Origin: Deltaproteobacteria bacterium CG11_big_fil_rev_8_21_14_0_20_47_16
Lineage (GTDB): Bacteria > UBA10199 > GCA-002796325 > 1-14-0-20-47-16
Reading direction: 5' to 3'
DNA: 39,925 nt
Assembly: GCA_002796325.1 (NCBI GenBank)
Contig: PCXA01000010.1
Span: 76,181 to 116,105 of the forward strand
A program made the translations under genes and the position numbers. Below, one piece after another: positions 26,933 to 35,633 of the stretch; position 1 is the stretch's first letter, and each line of letters begins with the position of its first letter. Below the pieces are notes generated by a model. That model saw nothing but the letters and a program-made list of their open reading frames with translations, did not search any database and had not been told where the DNA came from.

Positions 26933-27363
26933 TCCTTCTTGTCCTCTCCACCACCACTACCGGATGAAACAATGACCACTTCGCGACGTTGTTCGCGCAA
27001 ATCGCAGTCCAGCAAAATGACATCTTCATAGGGGGCCAATGCTACCTCGCCAGCAACCACTGGAAGGCTCAGCGCACGCGGCAACAGGGCAGTCTGTAAT
27101 CGTGGCGCCAATTCCACTTCACGATTGAGACGATCCTTTAGTTTGCCCTCTTTGCTGAATTGCGCCAAATAATTGGTAATGGCTTTGCGAACTTCGGGTA
27201 GATTTTCAAAAACCAACAGTGCTGCCCCACTTTTTGGAACTGCAATGTGCACAGCACCATCCACTACACCGGCATCCCGAATTGCAGCTGTGATATCGTG
27301 ATTGAGTGGAATAAAATCGATAGCGGCTGTTGTAACAACATACACCTTTTTAACATGCGACAT
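26929..27363 (-). CDS. YjbQ/UPF0047-fold protein lacking the conserved histidines
   Basis: The 144-residue protein aligns with YjbQ (UPF0047) throughout: an opening VTTAAIDFIPLNHDITAAIR, GAVHIAVPKSGAALLVFEN and a C-terminal LPVVAGEVALAPYEDVILLD. In typical members the strand is VPHTT...N and the second site is HLKAS with ALGTWQ; here the PHT histidine is Lys and the AHLKAS histidine is Pro. Whatever enzymatic activity the family has (thiamine-phosphate synthase in some members) is probably lost. I start at 27363, which has GGGAG seven bases upstream; an ATG at 27387 lacks a ribosome binding site. It ends inside the start of the 7TM-HD gene, at the position where phoH is common, so a partner role is possible. 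Confidence 0.65.
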   Translation of the reverse strand: MSHVKKVYVVTTAAIDFIPLNHDITAAIRDAGVVDGAVHIAVPKSGAALLVFENLPEVRKAITNYLAQFSKEGKLKDRLNREVELAPRLQTALLPRALSLPVVAGEVALAPYEDVILLDCDLREQRREVVIVSSGSGGGEDKKE

Positions 27364-27404
27364 GGGACGACTCCCTATCGTGCTCATTAGATTTTTGCAA
27401 TAAC

Positions 27405-27805
27405 CATAAAATTGCTTATACGTCGTTCATTCAGTTCAACACACGCCATCGTTCGGCGACCAAACCCCAGCAGGCGTATGGCGCCTACCGCTGGCGCGCG
27501 CTGATACTTCACTCATGTGCGGCGCATTGAACGAATGGTATACCTACACAATGCCGCGGAGACCTACGCTATGCTGAGTATCAAGGCGCGTTTATGAGCG
27601 TAGTCGTATGACGATGGCAAAAATGCCATTGGCCACCGAGCTTGAAGGCCGACAAGCAGGAGGACATTCAAGCTCGTTTTATGGTCAAGACATTTTTGTC
27701 GAGTCATGACGGAGCGATTGCGCCACTCAGCATAGCGTAGGGTCGGAGAGGCATTGTGTGGGTATCGTGAGTGAAACTTAGGAACAGCGTATAAGCAATT
27801 CTATG
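27405..27805. repeat. Nested inverted-repeat element (MITE-like or structured RNA)
   Basis: Terminal inverted repeats of 18 bp with one mismatch bound the element: CATAAAATTGCTTATACG (27405-27422) and CGTATAAGCAATTCTATG (27788-27805). Inside are further paired arms: ATACCTACACAATGCC (27540-27555) with 27750-27765, CTACGCTATGCTGAGT (27564-27579) with its exact complement at 27725-27740, an imperfect stem around GGCAAAAATGCC (27616-27627), and a central hairpin CGAGCTTGAA (27637-27646) with TTCAAGCTCG (27667-27676). A side hairpin occupies 27428-27537. No ORF is visible. It fills the gap between divergent genes, leaving 41 bp on each side. No clear target duplication is seen. Confidence 0.75.
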
Positions 27806-27846
27806 TAGTCTTGACGCTCCATCTCAATTCACTTAGAGCTCGGTTC

Positions 27847-28620
27847 ATGACGACAAACACTGCAGGTGAGGCCTTTCAAAAGTTAGTGGATATTATTGCA
27901 CAACTGCGTGCGCCCAATGGTTGCCCATGGGACCGCGAACAAACACCCCAATCTGCTGCACAATATATAATAGAAGAAGCCTTCGAATCGGTTGAAGCAA
28001 TCGAGTTTGGTGATACCAAAAATATTTGCGAAGAATTGGGTGATTTACTGATGCAGCCGGTCTTTCAAGCGCAAATGATTGCAGATACGTCCGCGCAATT
28101 CACGATTACCGACGTCATTAATGCGATTACTCAAAAGCTACTGGTTCGCCACCCCCACGTATTTGGTGAAACCAAAGTGGCCGATAGCACCGAAGTCTTG
28201 GCCAATTGGGAAAAGATCAAGGCCGATGAAAAGCCAAAGCGCGAATCCATGCTGGAAGGCTTGCCCAAGGGCTTGCCCGCCCTCCTCAAGGCCTATCGCA
28301 TTGGTGAAAAAGTTTCGCGCGTGGGTTTTGATTGGAAAACAACCGATGGCGTATTGAATAAAATTGAAGAAGAGGCCAAAGAATTACATCAGGCCAAAAC
28401 ACCCCATGAGATCGAAGACGAATTGGGCGATTTATTGTTTACACTGGCCAACTTAGCGCGCCATTTGAAAGTAGACCCTGAAGCGGCACTCCGCAAGGCC
28501 TCCGACAAATTTTCCAAACGCTTTCAATGGATGGAAACGCAGTGCAAACAAAAAGGCACCCCACTCCAGTCGTTAACCGACGCAGAATGGGATGCCTTGT
28601 GGAATCAGTCTAAAAAATAA
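27847..28620 (+). CDS. mazG: Nucleoside triphosphate pyrophosphohydrolase MazG
   Basis: MazG hydrolyses (d)NTPs to monophosphates and pyrophosphate, cleaning the nucleotide pool and damping (p)ppGpp signalling. The 257-residue protein shows the tandem layout: first domain with GCPWDREQTPQSAAQYIIEE and EELGDLL, second with EEEAKEL and EDELGDLLFTLANLARHL. The EEXX(E/D) metal-binding helices are intact. I start at the ATG at 27847; an in-frame TTG at 27811 would add 12 residues. Only 41 bp separate it from the inverted-repeat element, so its promoter may be influenced by, or lie in, that element. Its stop abuts the rpsT stop with no gap. Confidence 0.94.
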   Translation: MTTNTAGEAFQKLVDIIAQLRAPNGCPWDREQTPQSAAQYIIEEAFESVEAIEFGDTKNICEELGDLLMQPVFQAQMIADTSAQFTITDVINAITQKLLVRHPHVFGETKVADSTEVLANWEKIKADEKPKRESMLEGLPKGLPALLKAYRIGEKVSRVGFDWKTTDGVLNKIEEEAKELHQAKTPHEIEDELGDLLFTLANLARHLKVDPEAALRKASDKFSKRFQWMETQCKQKGTPLQSLTDAEWDALWNQSKK

Positions 28621-28917
28621 TTACAGTGATGCAACCGCAACAGTCAGACGTGATACCATGCGTGACGCACGCACTTTTGGAATCACACCTTTGGATACTG
28701 TTTTGTCAATGACAGGCACTGCTTGCTTCAATGCTTTTTGAGCAGCGGCTTTGTCCTTGGAACCAATTGCATTGCGAACACTCTTCACAGCATTACGCAT
28801 GGTGCTCATGACGTGGCGGTTACGAATGCTACGAACTTCGGCCTGTTTGGCACGCTTGATTGCGGATGCGTGACGGCCTTTGATGAGTTTTTTCTTTTTG
28901 GGTGCTTCTGCTGCCAT
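28621..28917 (-). CDS. rpsT: 30S ribosomal protein S20
   Basis: S20 binds 16S rRNA in the body of the small subunit. The 98-residue, highly basic, helical protein has the family's pattern: KKKKLIKGRHASAIKRAKQ, then RNRHVMSTMRNAVKSVR and RASRMVSRLTVAVASL at the C-terminus. A Shine-Dalgarno (AAGGA) precedes the ATG. It is transcribed alone, divergent from murJ with 59 bp between starts, and its stop codon is directly adjacent to that of mazG; no terminator hairpin is evident between them. Confidence 0.95.
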   Translation of the reverse strand: MAAEAPKKKKLIKGRHASAIKRAKQAEVRSIRNRHVMSTMRNAVKSVRNAIGSKDKAAAQKALKQAVPVIDKTVSKGVIPKVRASRMVSRLTVAVASL

Positions 28918-28976
28918 AAAATCCTTGCCTTTCGGTCAGTTAAATGAGAGCGGGCAACTAGTCGTAATAAAAGGGG

Positions 28977-30551
28977 ATGTCAATAAAAACAATGACTGAC
29001 ACTCAGGCCATTACCCGACGGGCCAGCCATGTAGGGCTTTTGACCATGGGCAGCCGCGTTTTGGGGCTCATTCGCGATGCGGTTGTCGCCTATGTCTTTG
29101 GTACCCGTATGGCCGCGGATGCCTTTTATGTGGCCTTCCGAATCCCCAATTTGCTCCGCCGACTGCTCGCAGAAGGCTCCCTCACCTTCGCCTTTGTACC
29201 TGTTTTTACTCAATATTTACGCAAATCCCCCGAAGAAGGCCGCCGGGCCGCCAATGCGGTCTTTTCCGCCCTGTGCCTGCTGCTGGTGGGGGTCGTGGCC
29301 CTGGGTGTTATTGGCGCCCCCTTCATTGTTAGAGCAGTCGCTGCAGGTTTTGCAGATGACCCGGAAAAGTTAGCCCTGACGGTCAAGCTAACCCGCATCA
29401 TGTTCCCCTACATCGGCATGGCGAGCATCATGGCCTTCATGATGGGCATGCTCAATTCCATGAAACACTTCACGGCACCTGCGGCAGCCCCCATGCTCTT
29501 GAACATTGGGATTATTACTGGCGCATTGGGGCTATCCCACCTTTTCCCAGAAATGACTGTGGGCCTAGCACTCGGTGTGCTCCTGGGTGGCGCCATGCAG
29601 ATGGCGGTTCAAGTACCACCTTTGCACAAATTGGGATTCATTCCTCAGTTTAAGCCCGATTGGAAACATCCGGCAATCCGCGAAGTCTGGCGCATGATGT
29701 TGCCGTCTGTGTATGGATCTGCTGTGTATCAACTCAATGTCTTGGTCATCACACTACTTGCATCGTTTCTACCGAGCGGCAGCGTGTCTTACTTGTGGTA
29801 TGCGGATCGCATTACGGAACTGCCACTTGGCGTGTTTGCGGTTGCCATTGCAACCGCAATTCTTCCCACACTTTCGGATCATGCGGCTGACAAAAAAATT
29901 GATCAGTTCATAGAAACATTTCGACATGGCTTGCGTGTCGCCATGCTCGAAGCCATTCCATCAGCTGTTGGCATTATCTTGCTCGCCACGCCCATTGTGC
30001 AATTGCTTTTTGAACGCGGTAGCTTTGGCCCCGAATCCGTTGAAGGTACTGTTGGTGCGTTGATTTTCTTTGCACTAGGAATTCCATTCATTAGCGGCGT
30101 TCGCAACACCGTTCCCGCATACTATGCGCTGAAAGATGCCAAGACCCCTGTCAAAGTCGCAACAGTTGCACTCTTTGTGAATGCCGCATTTGCAGGCATC
30201 CTCATGCGGTTCATGGCACACCGCGGGCTTGCACTGGCCATGGCACTTTCCTCTGCAACGAATTTCATAATTCTTGTTTATATGCTGCGAAAAAAACTTG
30301 GGCGCCTCGGTTTAAAGGACTTGGGCGCCACCGTGCGCACCTCACTTATTGCGTGTACGATTATGGCAGCTTGGCTACTTGCGGCGCGCTGGTGGTTGGC
30401 ATTGCATCCGATTCACGGCACACTCAATCGCGCGGCATTTCTATTCCCTGTTATTGGTGTTGGACTGTTGATATATATGATGAGCATTAAATTGATCAGC
30501 CGAAATGACTATGACATTTTAGCACAACTTCTTCATCGCAGGAAAAAGTAA
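28977..30551 (+). CDS. murJ: Lipid II flippase MurJ (MviN)
   Basis: MurJ moves lipid II across the inner membrane for peptidoglycan synthesis. The 524-residue protein has 14 predicted membrane helices of the MVF/MOP superfamily; the start block SHVGLLTMGSRVLGLIRDAVVA and FRIPNLLRRLLAEGSLTFAFVPVF are diagnostic. The start is uncertain: the ATG at 28977 directly abuts AAGGGG (too close for an ideal ribosome site) and that at 28992 lies 15 nt beyond it. It is followed within 16 bp by the convergent holA. In many genomes murJ lies near rpsT, as here. Confidence 0.95.
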   Translation: MSIKTMTDTQAITRRASHVGLLTMGSRVLGLIRDAVVAYVFGTRMAADAFYVAFRIPNLLRRLLAEGSLTFAFVPVFTQYLRKSPEEGRRAANAVFSALCLLLVGVVALGVIGAPFIVRAVAAGFADDPEKLALTVKLTRIMFPYIGMASIMAFMMGMLNSMKHFTAPAAAPMLLNIGIITGALGLSHLFPEMTVGLALGVLLGGAMQMAVQVPPLHKLGFIPQFKPDWKHPAIREVWRMMLPSVYGSAVYQLNVLVITLLASFLPSGSVSYLWYADRITELPLGVFAVAIATAILPTLSDHAADKKIDQFIETFRHGLRVAMLEAIPSAVGIILLATPIVQLLFERGSFGPESVEGTVGALIFFALGIPFISGVRNTVPAYYALKDAKTPVKVATVALFVNAAFAGILMRFMAHRGLALAMALSSATNFIILVYMLRKKLGRLGLKDLGATVRTSLIACTIMAAWLLAARWWLALHPIHGTLNRAAFLFPVIGVGLLIYMMSIKLISRNDYDILAQLLHRRKK

Positions 30552-30567
30552 ACATAACGATTAATAC

Positions 30568-31512
30568 TTATAACGACAACATCGCCAATTCTTCGATGAG
30601 CGCGTTATCCATCTTGCTTGATTTCAATTTACGATCGGTACGTGCAAGAGTAGCGAGACCCCGCATCAAACGGCGTGGCTCCCAGCGCTTGGCTTGCGAT
30701 TGATATTCCCCCACAAAGAACGGCGGTAATTTGAATTGTCGAATCACAGCATCTGCTTCGGGTTTTGTGGTTGCAGCACGCAAGCCCAACAAAATGCGCC
30801 AGTGACGTGCAATCATATAATTAATGCGCACCGGCGGCTCGCCATTACCCAACAGATTATCCAAGTACTGTGTCGCATCGGCCAAACGGCCCATCCCCAG
30901 TGCCTTGCATAGTTCAAAAATATCGTGTTGAGATGTGTTGGAGAGGAAACCTTCTACATCGGCCAAATCAATTGTAGGCTTGGTGCCCACATATAATGAC
31001 AGCCCCTCAATCGCACGCTTCAGCATAGACAGATCGGTGCCCACCAACTCGATGCACCAGTTGGCGGCTTCAAGTGATAAATTCTTGTCCATGGACTTAG
31101 TAAGTTGACGCAACCAATCTGGAATTTGATTGGCATACAGTGGCTTGCATTGAATTACGTCGCAGGCGGCTTTAAAATTCTGAATAGCCTTGATACGTCC
31201 ATCCACTTTATTGGCTTGCAGCAAAATGCTTGTCGCGGGGTTAGGCGACCTGGTGTAGTCCAACAAGGCGTCTGCCTTTCCCCAGTCCCAATCATTAATA
31301 TTCCGTACGATGATCAGTGTATGGGTGCCCCACATCGAGACACTTTGTGCGGCTTCGAGACAGGCTGGAATATCAAATTGCTCGGCATCGTGACGTTCCA
31401 CATGCAGCCCATCACCATGCTGCTTTTTGACCTGAGCCACAATACGGTCCATGGCCTCTGTCTGCAAATAGATGTCATCACCCAATACAAGATGAATGGA
31501 ATGTTCGGCCAT
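30568..31512 (-). CDS. holA: DNA polymerase III subunit delta
   Basis: HolA is the wrench of the clamp loader, opening the beta clamp. The 314-residue protein follows the family layout: an N-terminal AAA-like domain (IHLVLGDDIYLQTEAMDRI, LIIVRNINDWD), a middle region with ELVGTDLSMLKRAIEGLSLYVG, and the C-terminal collar domain with ISTSQHDIF-like SNTSQHDIFELCKAL, NYMIARHWRILLGLR and LARTDRKLKSSKMDNALIEE. Its ATG shares one base with the leuS stop. The lptE gene that commonly separates leuS and holA in Proteobacteria is absent. Confidence 0.92.
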   Translation of the reverse strand: MAEHSIHLVLGDDIYLQTEAMDRIVAQVKKQHGDGLHVERHDAEQFDIPACLEAAQSVSMWGTHTLIIVRNINDWDWGKADALLDYTRSPNPATSILLQANKVDGRIKAIQNFKAACDVIQCKPLYANQIPDWLRQLTKSMDKNLSLEAANWCIELVGTDLSMLKRAIEGLSLYVGTKPTIDLADVEGFLSNTSQHDIFELCKALGMGRLADATQYLDNLLGNGEPPVRINYMIARHWRILLGLRAATTKPEADAVIRQFKLPPFFVGEYQSQAKRWEPRRLMRGLATLARTDRKLKSSKMDNALIEELAMLSL

Positions 31513-33962
31513 TATTTCACCACAAAGTTAAGGAGTCTTCCGGGAACATAAATTTCTTTTACAATTTGTTTACCAGACAAAAAGCTGGCTACTTTTTCAG
31601 ATGCACGCGCTTGGGTTTTAACATCGTCTTCAGAGCAGTCAGCTGCCAGGTCCATTTTATCACGCAGCTTGCCATTGACCTGTACCACCACACACACCGT
31701 ATCACGCACCAGATACTCTGGATTTAATTTTGGCCACGATGCCTGGCAAACCAATCCCTTTTCACCCAGAAATTGCCAGAGTTCCTCGCACATGTGCGGA
31801 GCAAAGGGCGCCAGCAGTTGGATAAATGTCTTAATCAAGACAGGGTCATGCTGTTCAAGTGGTAACTTTTGCAAATGATTCAAATACTCCATCATTGCTG
31901 CAATGGCTGTATTGAAATGCATGCGTTCAATATCTTTGGTGACACGTTCAATCGTACGGTGCATGAGCTGAAGTGATTCTTTTTGTGCGCTCCCTGCAGA
32001 AGCCGATTCTAACCACTCGACCACTAATCGCCACACACGACCCAAAAATCGGAATGATCCTTCAACGCCCTTGTCGCTCCATTCCAGATCCAATTCGGGC
32101 GGCGCTGCAAAGAGCAGGAAGAGCCGCGCGGTATCGGCACCATACGTTGCAATCATGTCATCGGGGTCCACAACGTTGCCCTTTGACTTGCTCATCTTGG
32201 CGCCATCTTTATACACCATACCTTGCGTGAGCAGATTCACCACCGGTTCATTTGTCTCAGAAAATTTAAGAATGTCCAAATCCCGAAGCAGTTTCATGAA
32301 AAGACGGCAATACAGCAAATGCCCCACCGCATGCTCGATACCACCAATATACTGATCGATTGGCATCCAGTACTTGGCTTCCGCAGGATCCACCATGCCC
32401 TTGTCAAAATGAGGCGAACAGTAGCGCAGAAAATACCAGGATGACTCCACAAACGTATCCATCGTATCTGTTTCGCGACGCGCTGGCTTTCCACACGTTG
32501 GGCAAGTTGTATGAACAAAGCGCTCACACTTGGCGAGTGGCGAGCCGCCTTCACCCGTTAGTTCCACATCCTTCGGCAACACAACTGGGAGGTCCTTTTC
32601 TGGAACAGGCACAACGCCACAGCTCTCACAATAAATGATCGGAATGGGTGTGCCCCAATAGCGTTGACGCGACATACACCAGTCGCGCAAGCGATAGGTC
32701 ACACGCGGACCGCCCTTTTTAAGCTGCCCTAATTTGTCTGCAATTTTTTCGATGGCCTTACGATTATCCAATCCAGAAAATTCACCTGAATCGACCATAA
32801 TACCATCATCACCATATGCCTGTGAAAGTGCATTGACTTGAAGTGATTGATCGGCATTTTGAATCACAAGCTTAAGTGGCAATTTGTATTTTTTTGCAAA
32901 TTCAAAGTCACGCTGGTCATGAGCAGGAACACCCATCACTGCGCCCGTTCCATAATCCATGAGCACATAATTGGCTGCCCAGAGTGGAATTTTCTCACCC
33001 GAAAGAGGGTTTACGACGTAGGCACCTGTGAACACACCCTCTTTTTCAAACTGCCCCGAAACACGTGACGCATGATCCAAACGCGACTGACGTGCAGCCA
33101 TTTCCTGAAGTTCAGCAGTAACTTTGGGATCTGTTACCACCTGATTTAGGATGGGATGGTTCAGAGCCACACTTAAGAAGCTAACACCAAATAGCGTGTC
33201 AGCACGTGTGGTAAATACCGAAAGGCATTCAGAACTATCCTCTATTTGAAAATCAATTTCGGCACCCGGGCTTTGACCAATCCAATCCTGTTGCATGGTG
33301 CGTACCCGATCAGGCCAACCGGCGAGTGTATCAATATCTTTAAGCAAAACCTCAGCATACTCCGGCAAGCGAAAAAACCACTGCGTCATTGGCTTTTGTT
33401 CAACGGTACTTTCACAACGCCAGCACAAGCCTTGCTCGACTTGTTCGTTGGCCAAGACTGTTTGACAGGTGGGACACCAATTGATGACTGAATTTTTTCG
33501 AAATGCGAGACCCTTTTCATACAACTTGGTAAAGAGCCACTGTTCCCACTTATAATACTCAGGTTCACATGTCGCAATCTCACGACTCCAGTCATAAGAC
33601 AATCCCAACTTCTTGAGCTGGACCTTCATGGTGGCGATATTTTCCATTGTCCATGGCTGAGGGTGCACTTTATTTTTAATCGCCGCATTTTCAGCCGGCA
33701 TACCAAATGCATCCCACCCCATCGGATGCAACACATTAAATCCACTCATCCATTTGTAACGGGCTACCACATCACCAATGGCATAATTTCGCACATGGCC
33801 CATATGAATGCGCCCTGATGGATAGGGCAACATCTCTAGTAAATAGTACTTGGGCTTCTTGGGATTATGGGTCGCATGAAATACAGATTCATCTTCCCAG
33901 CGCTTTTGCCACTTGGATTCAAGCAATTGAGGATCGTAAATTTTATGTGGAGTCGTCGTCAT
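31512..33962 (-). CDS. leuS: Leucyl-tRNA synthetase
   Basis: LeuS charges tRNA-Leu. The 816-residue class I enzyme has the HIGH-type motif PYPSGRIHMGHVRNY near residue 50, the editing domain (about 220-410, with TTRADTLFGVSF), a Cys zinc-finger pair (CESCG and CPTCG), and KMSKS in GAKMSKSKGNVVDP. The C-terminal anticodon and Leu-specific domains are complete. The start overlaps the stop of the upstream secreted-protein gene (ATGA) and its stop overlaps holA by one base. Confidence 0.97.
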   Translation of the reverse strand: MTTTPHKIYDPQLLESKWQKRWEDESVFHATHNPKKPKYYLLEMLPYPSGRIHMGHVRNYAIGDVVARYKWMSGFNVLHPMGWDAFGMPAENAAIKNKVHPQPWTMENIATMKVQLKKLGLSYDWSREIATCEPEYYKWEQWLFTKLYEKGLAFRKNSVINWCPTCQTVLANEQVEQGLCWRCESTVEQKPMTQWFFRLPEYAEVLLKDIDTLAGWPDRVRTMQQDWIGQSPGAEIDFQIEDSSECLSVFTTRADTLFGVSFLSVALNHPILNQVVTDPKVTAELQEMAARQSRLDHASRVSGQFEKEGVFTGAYVVNPLSGEKIPLWAANYVLMDYGTGAVMGVPAHDQRDFEFAKKYKLPLKLVIQNADQSLQVNALSQAYGDDGIMVDSGEFSGLDNRKAIEKIADKLGQLKKGGPRVTYRLRDWCMSRQRYWGTPIPIIYCESCGVVPVPEKDLPVVLPKDVELTGEGGSPLAKCERFVHTTCPTCGKPARRETDTMDTFVESSWYFLRYCSPHFDKGMVDPAEAKYWMPIDQYIGGIEHAVGHLLYCRLFMKLLRDLDILKFSETNEPVVNLLTQGMVYKDGAKMSKSKGNVVDPDDMIATYGADTARLFLLFAAPPELDLEWSDKGVEGSFRFLGRVWRLVVEWLESASAGSAQKESLQLMHRTIERVTKDIERMHFNTAIAAMMEYLNHLQKLPLEQHDPVLIKTFIQLLAPFAPHMCEELWQFLGEKGLVCQASWPKLNPEYLVRDTVCVVVQVNGKLRDKMDLAADCSEDDVKTQARASEKVASFLSGKQIVKEIYVPGRLLNFVVK

Positions 33963-34396
33963 ATATGTTTATGGCAGTCTGGGAGTGGTGTATCGCTTGC
34001 GCGGCGGACAAATACAGCACTCCAATTAACAGGCATCCAGGCATCATCACCACGTGGTACTAGATAATATAAGCCACGCTCACCCACACGATGAATATGC
34101 TCTGTTCCACCAACACAGTGATTAATAAAATGAACATCCCTGAATAAAATGGTGATTGTCTTTCCTGGGTAGTCTCCCTTTTTAACTTCGCGCACTTTTA
34201 GCGTCGCCTTGTATGTGTCTGAAGTCGCACAACGAGTCTGCTCAAAGCTATTGGGTACACATTGAACATCTATAATGTCTCCCACAACCGTCAGCTTCGC
34301 AATTTTCTTTAAATCCTTTTCGTCAATAGGTGGTACTTCTGCAAGGACACGTGACGAAATCAAAACAAGCACCAAAACTGTAATCACTTTTTTCAT
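33959..34396 (-). CDS. Secreted small protein of unknown function
   Basis: The 145-residue product starts at 34396, where GGGAGG lies three bases upstream; a longer frame to 34429 lacks support. It has a Sec signal peptide (MKKVITVLVLVLISSRVLA, cleavage before EVPP) and a mature domain of about 125 residues. The strand pattern KLTVVGDIIDVQC, YKATLKVREVKKGDYPGKTI and TILFRDVHF resembles small beta-barrel domains of the TIMP/netrin type, but this is a weak match by eye. Two Cys (QCVPNSFEQTRC) may form a disulfide. It is wedged between tilS and leuS with ATGA overlaps on both sides, so it is expressed with them despite being exported. Confidence 0.7.
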   Translation of the reverse strand: MKKVITVLVLVLISSRVLAEVPPIDEKDLKKIAKLTVVGDIIDVQCVPNSFEQTRCATSDTYKATLKVREVKKGDYPGKTITILFRDVHFINHCVGGTEHIHRVGERGLYYLVPRGDDAWMPVNWSAVFVRRASDTPLPDCHKHI

Positions 34397-35145
34397 TTTA
34401 CCTCCCGACACTGTTGAGCCACTTGGCACAAGGCCTCGACAACTCGTGGATTTTGTTTAGCCAATAACGGCATAACCTCTTTTCGTATCCAATTCCGCGT
34501 ATATTTAAGCGAGCGATTACTACGGTCTTTTACATAAGGCAACCGTGCATTCTCAATATAGGCCTCAAGTTCTGGGCGTGTATAAGGAAGTAACGGACGC
34601 AACAATTGAATCTTTTGGGATAGCAGGCGTTTGGCATGAATACCAGATAGCACTCGGGGTCCACTCCCCCGCAACATATGGAGCAAAACTGTTTCGGCTT
34701 GATCGTTGGCATGATGCGCTGTCAGAACAACGGGGCTTTTGGTAATGCGCGCGGCCGCAGTGAGGGCAGCGTAACGCAGATCACGTGCCATCTTTTGAAC
34801 ATTGCCTGACTTTGAAAGCTTGGCATCCAGAACCACCACTGGCAAATCCCGCTTCTGACAAAATTCGCGTACAAACTTGGCATCACGTTGTGATTCTTTG
34901 CCGCGTAAGTGATGATTCACATGGACCACCACGGGAATCACTGTGTGTTCACAGGCAAAGCGATGCATCATATCAACCAGCGCAATGGAGTCGGGTCCAC
35001 CCGAACAGGCAATTACAATGTGACGTGGCAACTGCTTACCCAGCATCGATTTTAAGTGACTTGCGACTTTGCGATAAAATCGATGGGCTTCGTAGTTAAA
35101 ATGAAGTGGCGTTTTACGCCCTGTATTTTTTCGTGTAGTTGACAT
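34393..35145 (-). CDS. tilS: tRNA(Ile)-lysidine synthase, short form
   Basis: TilS converts C34 of the minor tRNA-Ile to lysidine so that it reads AUA. The PP-loop SGGPDS motif (VIACSGGPDSIALVDMMHRF) and the following VVHVNHHLRGKES, HHANDQAETVLLHMLRGSG and LPYVKDRSNRS are all present. From the ATG at 35145 the protein is 250 residues, much shorter than E. coli TilS (432), so the C-terminal substrate-binding domains are missing or reduced; shorter N-terminal-only forms are known. The start overlaps the carbonic-anhydrase-like gene by 32 bp and has no clear ribosome binding site; upstream ATG 35220 is possible but would extend the overlap. Confidence 0.88.
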   Translation of the reverse strand: MSTTRKNTGRKTPLHFNYEAHRFYRKVASHLKSMLGKQLPRHIVIACSGGPDSIALVDMMHRFACEHTVIPVVVHVNHHLRGKESQRDAKFVREFCQKRDLPVVVLDAKLSKSGNVQKMARDLRYAALTAAARITKSPVVLTAHHANDQAETVLLHMLRGSGPRVLSGIHAKRLLSQKIQLLRPLLPYTRPELEAYIENARLPYVKDRSNRSLKYTRNWIRKEVMPLLAKQNPRVVEALCQVAQQCREVK

Positions 35146-35626
35146 AGTTTTGTGCAGATTTGTAATTATAAGCAATCTCTTCGGCTGTCGTAGCACGCTT
35201 AATGCGACCAGGTGTTCCAACCACTAGTGATCGTGGTGGCACAATCATTCCTGGTGGAACCAAAGCCCCGGCGCCAATCACAGATTCTTCTCCAATGACT
35301 GCACCATCCATAATAATGGACCCCATCCCAATCAAGCAGGCGTGCTTGATATGACATGCGTGTAAAATAGCGCCGTGCCCCACTGTCACATCATCTTCTA
35401 CGATGAGTGGCAAATCTTTGGTGTGGTGACACGCCACCAAATCTTGCAAATTGCTTCGGTTACCAATGCGAATTTCATTCAAATCCGCACGTAATACTGC
35501 ACCAAACCAAATACTACTGTCCTCGCCTAGCGTCACACGACCAATAAGCGTTGCGGTAGATGCAATAAATGCCGACTTTGGGATAATTGGGCTTTCCCCG
35601 GCGATACTGATCATTGTTGTACTCAT
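35114..35626 (-). CDS. Gamma-carbonic-anhydrase-like left-handed beta-helix protein
   Basis: A 170-residue protein with hexapeptide repeats of the left-handed beta-helix (AFIASTATLIGRVTLGEDSSIWFGAVLRADLNEIRIG). It carries three His in family positions (ACHHTKDLP, VGHGAILHAC) that would bind zinc at the trimer interface. Most relatives are annotated as gamma carbonic anhydrases (YrdA/PaaY type), though many have no proven activity. GAGGAG lies three bases before the ATG. It follows the vanZ-like gene by 7 bp and overlaps tilS. Confidence 0.85.
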   Translation of the reverse strand: MSTTMISIAGESPIIPKSAFIASTATLIGRVTLGEDSSIWFGAVLRADLNEIRIGNRSNLQDLVACHHTKDLPLIVEDDVTVGHGAILHACHIKHACLIGMGSIIMDGAVIGEESVIGAGALVPPGMIVPPRSLVVGTPGRIKRATTAEEIAYNYKSAQNYVNYTKKYRA

Positions 35627-35633
35627 ACGCTCC

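Noticed and set aside
27405-27805. Element as a complete insertion sequence or attachment site
   Set aside because: No transposase or integrase frame and no clear target duplication.
27811-27846. TTG start for mazG at 27811
   Set aside because: No ribosome binding site, and the ATG at 27847 gives a typical MazG N-terminus.
28612-28630. Abutting mazG and rpsT stops as a sign of a broken gene
   Set aside because: Both proteins are full-length with normal C-termini; tight convergent ends occur in compact genomes.
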